64,000 nucleotides of DNA from an uncultured Opitutia bacterium (GCA_903862955.1 CAIPAH010000003.1:124001-188000); one strand, 5' to 3'. Numbered from the stretch's first letter, positions 1-8,458 are shown. Numbers and translations: made by a program. The notes: generated from the sequence alone by a model not told the origin.

Positions 1-1624
1 GGAACAGGACGACGGGCTGGTCGAGCTTGTCGGTGGCGAAGGCCACGCCGGTGGCGACGATGAGCCGGCTGACGTCGGGCAATTTTTCCGCGGGATTCAC
101 GGGTGCGAGCCACTTCATCAGGGTCCAGTTGCAGGGATCCAGCCGGGAGGCCGCGCCGTATTCGCTCTCGAGGCGGAACTGCACGACCTCGAATTGCAGG
201 GCGCCGACGGCCGCGAGCAAGGTCGACGTGGTCATGCCGGCGCGGAGCGTGATGGATTGCACGACGCCCTCCTGCAGCAACTGATCGAGGCCGGCGCGGA
301 ATTTTTTGGCGTCGGACGGATTCGGGTTGCTGATGAACGTGAAGACTTCGGGCGGGAAGCGCGGGATCTCGTCATACACGATGCCCTTGTCCTCGGTCAG
401 CGTGTCCCCGATGCCGAATTCCCCGTGGCCGACGAGCCCGATGACATCGCCCGGCCAGGCCTCGTCGACGGTCTCGCGTTCCTGGCCGAAGAGCTTGTGC
501 GAGGACGACAGGCGGACGGTTTTACCCGTGCGCTGGTGCGTGACGAGCATGTCGCGCGTGAACTTGCCCGAGCAGATGCGCACGAACGCGATGCGGTCGC
601 GGTGCTTCGGGTCCATGTTGGCCTGGATCTTGAAAACGAAGGCGGAGAAGCGGGGGTAGTCGACAGCGACGAGTGACGAGGGACCCGTAGCGAGCGCGCC
701 GGCGGCCGCGGCAGTGGTGCTGGAGAGCTCGATCTGCTCGCGGGCTACGCGTCCCTTGCCGGGCGTCGCTGCGACCGCGGCATTGCGGTGCGGCTGGGGC
801 GGGACGGAGTCGTGGAGGAAGCCGTCGAGCAGGAGCTGGATGCCGAAGTTGTTCACGGCGCTGCCAAAATAGACGGGCGTCTGGCGGCCGCCGCGCACGG
901 CGGCGAGGTCGAAGCCGTGGCCCGCACCGTCGAGCATCGCGAGCTGTTCGGTCACCTGCTCGTAGGTGTAGTCGTCGAGTTTCTCGCGGACGACCGGGTC
1001 CTCGAGCGAGGTGACGTTGACGGGCGCCTGGTATTTGCCGCCAGCGACGCGCTCGAAGAGGTGGACCTCGCGGGTGCGGCGGTCGAACACGCCGCGGAAG
1101 GACGGGCCGTTGCCAAGCGGCCAGACGACGGGCGACGACTGGAGCCCGAGCACCTGCTCGAGCTCATCGAGGAGCTCGAGGCCGTTGCGCGTCGGCCGGT
1201 CGCACTTGTTCATGAATGTGAAGATCGGGACGCCGCGGCGGCGGCAGACTTCGAAGAGCTTCCGGGTCTGCGCCTCGACGCCCTTGGCGGCGTCGATGAC
1301 CATGAGGGCGGCGTCGACGGCGGTGAGGACGCGATAGGTGTCCTCGGAAAAGTCCTTGTGGCCGGGCGTGTCCAACAGGTTGACGGCGTAGCCCGTGTAA
1401 TCGAATTGAAGGACGGTGGAGCTGATGGAAATGCCGCGCTGCTTCTCCAGTTCCATCCAGTCCGAGGCGGTGGCGCGCTGGTTCTTGCGCGCGGTGACGG
1501 TGCCGGCGAGATGGATGGCGTTGCCGTAAAGCAGGAATTTCTCCGTGAGCGTCGTCTTGCCCGCATCGGGGTGCGAGATGATCGCAAAGGTGCGACGGCG
1601 GGCGATTTCAGCGGCGGGCGACAT
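1..1624 (-). CDS. prfC: Peptide chain release factor 3 (partial, C-terminus outside window)
   Basis: RF3 is the cytoplasmic GTPase that recycles RF1/RF2 from the ribosome after termination. Translated from the ATG at 1624, the protein opens MSPAAEIARRRTFAIISHPD and shows G1 (HPDAGKTTLTEK), the switch region with RGISISS, G3 (DTPGHKDFSEDTYR) and G4 (NKCD), followed by the RF3-typical FKIQANMDPKHRDR. About 541 codons are visible and the stop lies left of base 1. E. coli RF3 is 529 aa from memory, so this one is longer. Part of the extra length is an Ala/Ser/Thr-rich insert of roughly 25 residues just before the FKIQANMD block (around 660-760), which looks like non-conserved added sequence. No strong Shine-Dalgarno is seen. 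The gene is divergent from rlmI. Confidence 0.95.
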   Translation of the reverse strand, partial: MSPAAEIARRRTFAIISHPDAGKTTLTEKFLLYGNAIHLAGTVTARKNQRATASDWMELEKQRGISISSTVLQFDYTGYAVNLLDTPGHKDFSEDTYRVLTAVDAALMVIDAAKGVEAQTRKLFEVCRRRGVPIFTFMNKCDRPTRNGLELLDELEQVLGLQSSPVVWPLGNGPSFRGVFDRRTREVHLFERVAGGKYQAPVNVTSLEDPVVREKLDDYTYEQVTEQLAMLDGAGHGFDLAAVRGGRQTPVYFGSAVNNFGIQLLLDGFLHDSVPPQPHRNAAVAATPGKGRVAREQIELSSTTAAAAGALATGPSSLVAVDYPRFSAFVFKIQANMDPKHRDRIAFVRICSGKFTRDMLVTHQRTGKTVRLSSSHKLFGQERETVDEAWPGDVIGLVGHGEFGIGDTLTEDKGIVYDEIPRFPPEVFTFISNPNPSDAKKFRAGLDQLLQEGVVQSITLRAGMTTSTLLAAVGALQFEVVQFRLESEYGAASRLDPCNWTLMKWLAPVNPAEKLPDVSRLIVATGVAFATDKLDQPVVLF

Positions 1625-1700
1625 GGGAGAAAGGGTCAAGGCTACCGGGGTGGGCGAGGGCCGCACCAGAAAAATCGCGGTGTCATCCGGCGCGGTTTAG

Positions 1701-1750
1701 CCGGAAGCCAGGAAACCAGGAATGGCTGTTCTTGGCTTCCTGGCTTCCGG
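1701..1750. repeat. Palindromic repeat-like hairpin between prfC and rlmI
   Basis: A 14-base arm CCGGAAGCCAGGAA (1701-1714) is repeated as its exact reverse complement at 1737-1750. The loop contains a further imperfect inner pairing (CCAGGAA with TTCTTGG). It lies in the divergent prfC/rlmI spacer and has no T-run, so it looks more like a mobile palindromic unit than a terminator. Confidence 0.6.
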
Positions 1751-1825
1751 CTTCACTTACTCCGGCTTCGGACATGGACTGGGATTGCGGATTGCGAAAG
1801 TCCCCGGGGTTGGGGTGAATGCGTC

Positions 1826-3031
1826 ATGGCCACGCCGACGCTCAAGCTGAAAACCAATGCCAAGCCGCGTGTGCTGGCCGGCCACCCGTGGGTGTTTGCC
1901 AACGAGGTCGAAGTGCTGCTGCCGGCGGACCAGGACGGAGAGGTCGTGGAATGTCGCGACCGCGCGGACCGGTTTCTCGGGACCGGGATCTACAATTCCA
2001 AGTCACAGATTGTCTGGCGGCGGTTCAGCCGCGAGCGGGCGGCGCTCAACGCGGCCTACTTGCGCGGGGCAGTGGAGCGGGCGGTGGGGCGCAGGGAAGG
2101 ACCCTCCTGCGCCAAGGCTTCGGAGGGCACGCCAGTGACGAGTGCGCAATGCCGGCGACTCGTTTGGTCGGAGTCGGACGACCTGCCGGGTCTCGTGGTG
2201 GATCAGTTTGGCGACACGCTGGTCGTGCAAATCCAGACGGCGGCGATGGAGAAGCGGTCGGCGCTGGTCGGGGACGTCCTGGCCGAGGTGCTCAAACCGG
2301 CTGAGATTATTTTTCGCAACGACGCGCCGATTCGCCGGCTCGAAGGCCTGCCGCTCGAGGTGCACACCCGTTCGGGCCAGGCGTGGGAGCCGCGGTGGGT
2401 GAACATTGGCGGGTTTGATTATTGGCTCGATTTGCAGGCCGGGCAGAAGACCGGATTTTATCTCGACCAGCGCGCGCAACACCCGTTGGTGGCGAAATAC
2501 TGCGCCGGGAAGCGCGTGCTCGACGCGTTTTGCAACCAGGGGCCGTTTGCGCTGCATGCGGCGCGGGCGGGCGCGACCAAGGTGCTCGGCCTCGACAGCG
2601 CGGAAGACGCGATTGCCGCGGCGCGCCGCAACGCCGAGCGGAACGGGGTGAAGGCGGAGTTTGGCGTGGCGAACGTTTTTGACTGGCTCAACGACGCCTC
2701 GCGCGCGGGTGAGCCGCTGTGGGACGTGATCATCCTCGATCCGCCGCCATTCGCGAAGTCGAAGAGCGCGCTGGAAGGTGCGCTGCGCGGCTACAAGGAA
2801 ATCAATTTGCGCGCGCTGCAGCGCCTGGCGCCGGGCGGTATCCTGGCGACCTACACCTGCTCGCACCACATGCAGGACGCGGAGCTGCGCGGCGTGCTGG
2901 CGGACGCTGCGGCCGACGCGAAGCGCAAAGTGCGGGTGCTGGAATTCTGCCACCAGCCACCCGACCATCCGGTGCTCGTGACCATGATGGAAAGCGAATA
3001 CCTGCGCGGCTACATCGTGCAGGCGGAATGA
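1826..3031 (+). CDS. rlmI: Class I SAM-dependent rRNA methyltransferase, RlmI-like (23S rRNA m5C)
   Basis: This 401-aa protein has the RlmI/YccW layout: an N-terminal PUA-type RNA-binding segment (RVLAGHPWVFANEV), a central EEHEE-like region, and a C-terminal Rossmann methyltransferase with SAM motif I near LDAFCNQGPFAL, motif IV DPPPFAKSK and a late TYTCSHH cysteine motif. By homology it methylates a cytosine of 23S rRNA; the target base is inferred from the family. The ATG at 1826 is chosen because an upstream extension would run antisense through prfC. Residues about 92-101 (PSCAKASEGT) are encoded by a short palindromic repeat at 2101-2128 that reads in frame without breaking the gene. 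It is the first gene to the right of the divergent spacer with prfC. Confidence 0.92.
   Translation: MATPTLKLKTNAKPRVLAGHPWVFANEVEVLLPADQDGEVVECRDRADRFLGTGIYNSKSQIVWRRFSRERAALNAAYLRGAVERAVGRREGPSCAKASEGTPVTSAQCRRLVWSESDDLPGLVVDQFGDTLVVQIQTAAMEKRSALVGDVLAEVLKPAEIIFRNDAPIRRLEGLPLEVHTRSGQAWEPRWVNIGGFDYWLDLQAGQKTGFYLDQRAQHPLVAKYCAGKRVLDAFCNQGPFALHAARAGATKVLGLDSAEDAIAAARRNAERNGVKAEFGVANVFDWLNDASRAGEPLWDVIILDPPPFAKSKSALEGALRGYKEINLRALQRLAPGGILATYTCSHHMQDAELRGVLADAAADAKRKVRVLEFCHQPPDHPVLVTMMESEYLRGYIVQAE
2101..2128. repeat. Short palindromic repeat inserted in frame in rlmI (copy 1 of family B)
   Basis: The unit starts ACCCTCCTGCG and ends CTTCGGAGGGC, with complementary ends CCCTCC/GGAGGG. The same frame, ACCCTCCTTCG...CTTCGGCGGGC, recurs at 23727-23763 with a longer central hairpin. 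Here it encodes PSCAKASEGT inside the methyltransferase between conserved blocks. Confidence 0.6.
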
Positions 3032-3070
3032 CGGGCTGGGTATCCTAAAGAAGACATGGGTAGCCTTTTG

Positions 3071-3086
3071 GTTAGTAGATACTAAC
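3071..3086. promoter_or_regulatory. Candidate operator palindrome upstream of the KdpD-like kinase
   Basis: GTTAGTAGATACTAAC is a perfect 7-2-7 inverted repeat about 90 bases before the kinase start, in an unusually AT-rich patch of an otherwise GC-rich region. The half-site TACTAAC recurs at 27550-27556 upstream of another response regulator. A role as a binding site is inference. Confidence 0.35.
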
Positions 3087-3177
3087 AACTTTTTGGGAGA
3101 ACCGGGGTCCGGCCGTTGTGGCTGGTATGTTTACTGCAATACCCGGCCAAGTGAAACAGGAGGTACTCAACCCGTTG

Positions 3178-4767
3178 ATGCCGATAATCGGTGTCGCGGC
3201 AGAATCCGTCCATGCCCGACCGCGACCGGCGGGCACACCCGTGGCCGCGCCGGGCCGGGAGTATTGGCGGACACGACCGACCTCGTGGGTGCGGGAAATT
3301 GGGGAGGTGACGGTCGTGGTCTTTGGGGTGGCCGTCGCTGGCTGGTTCGTGCCGGTGAGCTACCATTTCTTTGGGTATCTTTACCTGCTCACGGTGATTG
3401 CGCTCAGCTTGCGCGTCGGACGGTGGCCGATGCTTTACGCCGCGGCCCTGAGCGCGGTGACGTGGAATTTTGTGTTCATGCCCCCCCGCCTGGAGTTTGC
3501 CGCTCCGGGCGTCGAGGACAGCCTGATGCTGGGCAGTTACTGCTTTGTGGCGTTGATCGGGGGACAATTAGCCGCGCGGATCCGGTCGCAGGAGCGCGAG
3601 GAACGGCTGCGCGAGCAACGGGCGACGGCCTTCTTTCACCTGACGCGCGCCTTGGCGGCGACCCGGACCTTGGATGAGGCGGCCGAGGTGGCGCTGCGGC
3701 AGGCGGACGACCTCTTTGCGGCACGCACCGCACTGCTGCTCCCGGACGCGATGGGCCGGCTGATCGCGCATCCGGCCAGTTCGTTCGCGGCGGACGAAAG
3801 CGAATTTGCGGTGGCTTCGGCGGCGTTGCGCGGGGGCCGTCCCCTGGGGCGCTACACCGAAAACCTGGGCTCGGTCGAGAGCATGCACGTGCCACTACAG
3901 CGGGCTGGTGCGACGCTGGGCATTTTCGCTGTCCGGCTGCCGACCGAGATTGTCCAGCTCACGCCCAAGCAATGGGACCTGATCGAGGGCTTTGCCGAGC
4001 AGATCGCGCTGTTTGTCGAGCGGGAGCAATTTCGGGTCAGCGCAGAGCGGGAGAAGCTGCTCCAGGAGTCGGAGCGACTGCATCGCACGCTGCTGGACAG
4101 CGTGTCGCACGAGTTGAAGACACCGCTGGCGGTGTTGCGGGCGGCGACGGAGAAGCTCGCGACCGCCGATACCGCCCGGCGCGCGGCCCTGGCTGGGGAA
4201 ATTGGCACGGCCACGCGCCGCCTGGACCACCTTGTGGCCAACCTCTTGAACCAGACCCGCCTCGAGTCGGGAGGGTTGAAAGCCCAACTCGATTGGTGCG
4301 ACGCGCGGGACTTGGTGGAAGCCGCCCGGCGCGCGGCAGGGAATGTCCTGCAGGACCGGCCGGTTCGGGTGGAGATTGCACCTGACCTCCCTTTGTTTCG
4401 GGCCGACGCCGTGCTGATGGAGCACGTGCTGGCGAACATCCTGTTGAACGCGGCGCACTACACGCCGGCGGAGAGTCCCATTCGCGTGACCGCGGGGCTG
4501 CAGGCCGAACCCCCGCGCATTTTCATCCAAATCGCCGATCGCGGTCCTGGCATTGCCCCGGAACTGCTGCCGCAGCTCTTCCAGAAATTCCGCCGGGGAC
4601 CGTCGGCGCCCGCCGGGGGCCTCGGGCTGGGGCTTTCCATTGTGCGCGGCTTCATGCACGCCCAAGGCGGCGACGTGGAGGCCGGGTCCGCCGAGGAAGG
4701 CGGGGCGGCCTTTACCGTCCATTTGCCGTATGCCGTTCACGACAGCGTCCCCAACGATGAGCGCTGA
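3178..4767 (+). CDS. KdpD-like membrane sensor histidine kinase (lacks the KdpD/Usp N-terminal domains)
   Basis: A 529-aa sensor kinase. Four membrane segments at about residues 41-60, 63-80, 84-101 and 114-133 match the DUF4118 membrane unit of KdpD. A coiled linker and GAF-like region follow, then the HisKA H-box SVSHELKTPL (phospho-His near residue 311), the N-box ANILLNAAHYTP, and ATP-lid motifs DRGPGIAP and GLGLGLSIV. The large cytoplasmic KdpD domain normally in front is absent. AGGAGG (3158-3163) supports the ATG at 3178, or the in-frame TTG three bases earlier; a GTG at 3118 has no such site. It overlaps the regulator gene by 11 bases, so the two are co-translated. No kdpFABC genes are in the window, so a potassium role is not shown. 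Confidence 0.9.
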   Translation: MPIIGVAAESVHARPRPAGTPVAAPGREYWRTRPTSWVREIGEVTVVVFGVAVAGWFVPVSYHFFGYLYLLTVIALSLRVGRWPMLYAAALSAVTWNFVFMPPRLEFAAPGVEDSLMLGSYCFVALIGGQLAARIRSQEREERLREQRATAFFHLTRALAATRTLDEAAEVALRQADDLFAARTALLLPDAMGRLIAHPASSFAADESEFAVASAALRGGRPLGRYTENLGSVESMHVPLQRAGATLGIFAVRLPTEIVQLTPKQWDLIEGFAEQIALFVEREQFRVSAEREKLLQESERLHRTLLDSVSHELKTPLAVLRAATEKLATADTARRAALAGEIGTATRRLDHLVANLLNQTRLESGGLKAQLDWCDARDLVEAARRAAGNVLQDRPVRVEIAPDLPLFRADAVLMEHVLANILLNAAHYTPAESPIRVTAGLQAEPPRIFIQIADRGPGIAPELLPQLFQKFRRGPSAPAGGLGLGLSIVRGFMHAQGGDVEAGSAEEGGAAFTVHLPYAVHDSVPNDER

Positions 4768-5467
4768 CGTGGGCAAGGCCGAAGTGCTGGTGATTGACGA
4801 TGAAGTGCAGATTCGCCGGCTGCTTCGCATGACCTTGGAGGAGGCTGGTTATGTCGTGCGCGAAGCGGGGACGGCGGCGGCGGGCCAGAACGAGGTGCTG
4901 CGCCACTGTCCCGACGCCATCGTGCTCGATCTGGGACTGCCGGACGAACCCGGCATGGAGCTGTTGAAGCGCCTGCGCGAGTGGAACGCCGTGCCGGTGG
5001 TGATCCTCTCCGTGTTTGGGCAGGAAGGCAGCAAGATCGAAGGGCTGGACGCGGGCGCCGACGACTACCTCACAAAGCCATTTGGCGGCGGGGAATTGCT
5101 GGCGCGGTTGCGGGCCGTCATGCGGCGGATCAAGCCAGCAGTGGCCACGAACCGGTTTCAATTTGGCTCGGTGGAGGTGGATCTGGCGCGCCGGCGTGTG
5201 ACGAAGCGCGGCCAACCCTTGAAGCTCACCTCAATGGAATACGCGTTGCTGCAGCTGTTCATCGCGCATCGCGACAAGGTGCTCACGCACCGGCAGATTC
5301 TCCGGGAACTGTGGGGCCCGAAGGCGGAGACCCAGACGCACTACCTGCGGACCTACATGCTGCGGCTGCGACGCAAACTCGAGGACGACCTGGATGCCCC
5401 GCGGTTTTTCCAAACGGAATCGGGCATCGGTTACCGCTTTCTGAGCGAGGCACCGGAGAGCGAGTGA
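4757..5467 (+). CDS. KdpE-like OmpR-family response regulator
   Basis: A 236-aa two-domain regulator. The receiver domain has the acidic pair in VLVIDDE, phospho-acceptor Asp58 in IVLDLGLPDEPG, and Lys107 in YLTKPFGG. The C-terminal winged helix carries LTSMEYALLQLF, the recognition segment LRTYMLRLRRKLE and a final SGIGYRF, as in OmpR/KdpE proteins. The ATG at 4757 lies inside the end of the kinase gene, which is the partner expected to phosphorylate it. Targets are unknown. The next gene downstream is the ammonium transporter, 470 bases away and in the same direction, so that gene is one candidate target; this is inference from position only. Confidence 0.93.
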   Translation: MSADVGKAEVLVIDDEVQIRRLLRMTLEEAGYVVREAGTAAAGQNEVLRHCPDAIVLDLGLPDEPGMELLKRLREWNAVPVVILSVFGQEGSKIEGLDAGADDYLTKPFGGGELLARLRAVMRRIKPAVATNRFQFGSVEVDLARRRVTKRGQPLKLTSMEYALLQLFIAHRDKVLTHRQILRELWGPKAETQTHYLRTYMLRLRRKLEDDLDAPRFFQTESGIGYRFLSEAPESE

Positions 5468-5938
5468 CAGGCGCCGGCTTGACCAGCGGAAACAGCAGGG
5501 AAGGGCGCGGCGCGCGAAGTCGGCCTGTATATCTTTTGTTCATAAATCGGGACAAACTATCAACGCTCTGTTAATCTGGCGTGGTATGTCGGGTGCTAAA
5601 TGTCAGGCGCTTAAATGCACCGCATGCCATCCACCCCGCACACTCGATTTTCCGCGCGACCGCCGACGGCGGCGCGGGCGACTCGCGTCGGCGGCGAGCG
5701 CAAGGCGATGCGATCGACTTTCTCCGAATTAGCAGAAATTCGGAGAGTATGCACAGTCCAACGGGCGGCCCTCCTATGGTCGGGGGGCCGCTCCTGGACG
5801 CAGCAGCGCGCGGCGCAGCACCTGAGCTCCCGCAGGCGGGACTTCGAATTTCGCGGCCTTGGATCCTCGCGGTTCATGGCCGTTTTGTTGTTCAACCCAT
5901 AATCCGCGCGGATTCGAGACACGCGCTTAACTCCGACT
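5468..5938 (+). promoter_or_regulatory. 470-base non-coding leader/promoter region before amt
   Basis: No convincing gene is seen here. A sigma70-like pair TTGTTC (5536-5541), 16-base spacer, TATCAA (5558-5563) lies near the left end. A perfect 10-bp stem with a 6-base loop occupies 5721-5746 (TCTCCGAATT / AATTCGGAGA), and GC-rich inverted repeats flank it. A weak -24-like TGGC at 5877-5880 is followed by TTG at 5888-5890, but the conserved -12 C is missing. The region could hold a long structured 5' leader; nothing decides this. Confidence 0.35.
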
Positions 5939-7627
5939 ATGATGACCCGATACTCAGGCCTGTTCAAATCGATGCGCGTGCCACTCATGGTGCTCGCGCT
6001 TTGCTGCAGTCTAGGCGTGCCCAAGGTGTGGGCCGATGACCCAAAGCCGGATCCCAACGGCGGCTCCACGGGTGTGGCCGCCGACGTCCCGGGTTTTGTC
6101 GTCACGGCCCCGGCCGAACTCAGCGCCGACGACAAGAAGGACAAGGACAAGGTCAAGGCCTACGACGAGGCCAAGAAGGCGTTCGATGATTACACCAAGC
6201 AGTCCTCGGTCGAGCCGCTCGCGGTGAAGCTGGCGGACAACGTCGGTCACAACCGGGTGGCGATCAACTTCATGTGGACGCTCGTGACGGGCTTCCTGGT
6301 CATGTTCATGCAGGCGGGCTTCGCGCTCGTGGAGACGGGGTTGTGCCGGGCGAAAAACGCCGGCCACACGATGTCGATGAACTTCATGATCTACCCGATG
6401 GGCATGCTCGGGTTTTATGTCTGCGGCTTCGCCTTCATGTTCGGCGGCCTGGGCTCCATCGGCACGATGGGCGGCTACGCCGGCCTGAACAACGAATACA
6501 CCGTCACGCTGTTCGGCCATCCCTTCGGCCTGCTGGGCCTGAAGGGCTTCCTGTTGCAGGGCGCGGGCTACGACACCGCAGCGTTCGCCCTATTCCTGTT
6601 CCAGATGGTCTTCATGGACACGACGGCAACGATCCCGACCGGCGGCGCGGCGGAACGCTGGAAGTTCTCCGCGTTCATGATCTACGGCTGCTGCATCGGC
6701 ACCATCATGTATCCGCTCTTCGGCAACTGGGTCTGGGGCGGCGGCTGGCTCGCGCAGCTGGGCAGCAACTTCCCCGCGCTCGGCCACGGCCACGTGGACT
6801 TCGCCGGATCCTCGGTCGTGCACATGCAGGGTGGCGTGATCTGCCTCATCTTCTGCTGGCTCATCGGGCCTCGTTACGGAAAATACGACAAGGCGGGCAA
6901 GATCGTTCACCCGATCACGCCGCACAACATCCCGTTCGTGATGCTCGGCACGTTCATCCTGGCGTTCGGCTGGTTCGGTTTCAACCCGGGCTCGTCCCTC
7001 GCGGGCACGGACCTGCGCATCTCCGTCGTGGCCGTCAACACCATGCTCGCCTCGGCGACCGGTGCCCTCGCCACTACGCTCTACATGTGGTGGTTCAAGA
7101 CGAAGAAGCCCGATCCGTCCATGATGTGCAACGGCATGCTCGCGGGCTTGGTCGCCATCACGGCGCCTTGTGCCTTCGTCTCCGCGGGGGGAGCTTCCCT
7201 CATCGGGATCGTTTCGGGCATCCTCGTGGTCGAGTCGGTGTTCTTCTGGGACCGGATCGGCATCGACGACTGCGTCGGCGCCATCTCGGTCCACGGCGTC
7301 AACGGCGCGTGGGGTTGCCTGTCCATCGGCTTGTTTGCCGACGGCACCTATGGCGAAGGCTGGAACGGCGTCGCCGGCACTGTCCGCGGCCTGTTCTACG
7401 GCGGTGGCATGGGCCAGTTTTGGGCCGAGTTGATCGGCGTGGTCACTTGCTTCGTCACACTCTCGATCCTCTCGCTCATCGTCTACTACATCGCGGAAAA
7501 GACCGTGGGTAACCGCGTGTCACTCGAGGATGAAATCGAAGGTCTCGATGTCCCCGAGATGGGCGTCCCTGGCTATGCCGGCATCGTGATGGACAAGCAG
7601 TCCGAAACCCCGATGCCGCGGGCGTGA
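5939..7627 (+). CDS. amt: Ammonium transporter (Amt family)
   Basis: A 562-aa inner-membrane ammonium channel. An N-terminal signal peptide (hydrophobic run MVLALCCSLGVPKVWA) is followed by an unusual Lys/Asp-rich extracytoplasmic stretch of about 75 residues before the first channel helix. Channel hallmarks are AGFALVETGLCRAKN, a FQMVFMDTTATIPTGGAAERWKF block, GNWVWGGGWL, the first pore-lining His in SSVVHMQGG and the second in GAISVHGVNGAWG. The C-terminal helix ends with an acidic segment (LEDEIEGLD) that in Amt proteins contacts PII. A small membrane protein and PII follow in the same direction, the usual Amt-PII arrangement. Two ATGs overlap at 5939 and 5942. Confidence 0.96.
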   Translation: MMTRYSGLFKSMRVPLMVLALCCSLGVPKVWADDPKPDPNGGSTGVAADVPGFVVTAPAELSADDKKDKDKVKAYDEAKKAFDDYTKQSSVEPLAVKLADNVGHNRVAINFMWTLVTGFLVMFMQAGFALVETGLCRAKNAGHTMSMNFMIYPMGMLGFYVCGFAFMFGGLGSIGTMGGYAGLNNEYTVTLFGHPFGLLGLKGFLLQGAGYDTAAFALFLFQMVFMDTTATIPTGGAAERWKFSAFMIYGCCIGTIMYPLFGNWVWGGGWLAQLGSNFPALGHGHVDFAGSSVVHMQGGVICLIFCWLIGPRYGKYDKAGKIVHPITPHNIPFVMLGTFILAFGWFGFNPGSSLAGTDLRISVVAVNTMLASATGALATTLYMWWFKTKKPDPSMMCNGMLAGLVAITAPCAFVSAGGASLIGIVSGILVVESVFFWDRIGIDDCVGAISVHGVNGAWGCLSIGLFADGTYGEGWNGVAGTVRGLFYGGGMGQFWAELIGVVTCFVTLSILSLIVYYIAEKTVGNRVSLEDEIEGLDVPEMGVPGYAGIVMDKQSETPMPRA

Positions 7628-7662
7628 GGCTCCTGCTCCACCTAACCTAACCTGCATCCACT

Positions 7663-7693
7663 GACTGCGCGGCGGCCCGCGCTCCGCGCAGTC
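7663..7693. repeat. Inverted repeat downstream of amt
   Basis: GACTGCGCGG (7663-7672) pairs perfectly with CCGCGCAGTC (7684-7693) around an 11-base loop. There is no T-run, so it is either a transcript-stabilising or attenuating hairpin between amt and the small membrane protein, or a repeat unit. Confidence 0.5.
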
Positions 7694-7717
7694 TGCTGGA
7701 TCAATCCAATCCCACTC

Positions 7718-8044
7718 ATGCACCTCGTAGATCTCCTTCGCATCCCTGTTGGCCTCGGTGCCGGCGCCCTGATCGGTTATGCCTTCGGCCTGCTCCAGAA
7801 TGCAGCGCTTCGCCACCATCAGCAGCTCGAGCAAAACGGCAAACTCAGGAGCGGCTGGTCGCTCATGCCCGGGTCCGGAGCCCGCATCGCGTATTTGCTC
7901 TGCGCACTCCTGCTGGTGCAGCTCATCTGCCCCCTGATCTTCGTGGGCGGCACGCAATGGGTCGTCTCCGGCGGCGTGCTCCTGGGCTATGGCTGGATGC
8001 TGGGCGTCCAACTGCGTCAACGGCTCAAGGCGGTCTCGCCCTGA
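7718..8044 (+). CDS. Small membrane protein of unknown function between amt and PII gene
   Basis: A 108-aa protein that I do not recognise. It has three hydrophobic segments, at about residues 8-28 (glycine-rich, IPVGLGAGALIGYAFGLL), 55-78 and 80-99, separated by a hydrophilic loop containing QQLEQNGKLRSGW. There are no cysteines suited to a metal site apart from two within membrane helices. Its position between the transporter and the PII regulator, in the same direction and with short gaps (90 and 55 bases), suggests co-transcription and perhaps a link to ammonium transport. The coding frame is open throughout, begins at the first ATG and has the same GC-rich composition as its neighbours. 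Confidence 0.75.
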   Translation: MHLVDLLRIPVGLGAGALIGYAFGLLQNAALRHHQQLEQNGKLRSGWSLMPGSGARIAYLLCALLLVQLICPLIFVGGTQWVVSGGVLLGYGWMLGVQLRQRLKAVSP

Positions 8045-8087
8045 AGTGCCCGTTTTCTCCTCTCTCCCTGCAATCTCACCCAACTAA

Positions 8088-8438
<351 letters not shown>

Positions 8439-8458
8439 TCCTGGCTCCCTGCTTCCTC

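Noticed and set aside
788-1825. Long N-terminal extension of the rlmI frame
   Set aside because: This part lies antisense to prfC; the RlmI N-terminal domain starts just after the ATG at 1826.
5877-5892. Sigma-54 (-24/-12) promoter before amt
   Set aside because: TGGC and TTG are spaced roughly right, but the conserved -12 C is missing and no second site is seen, so I would not call it.
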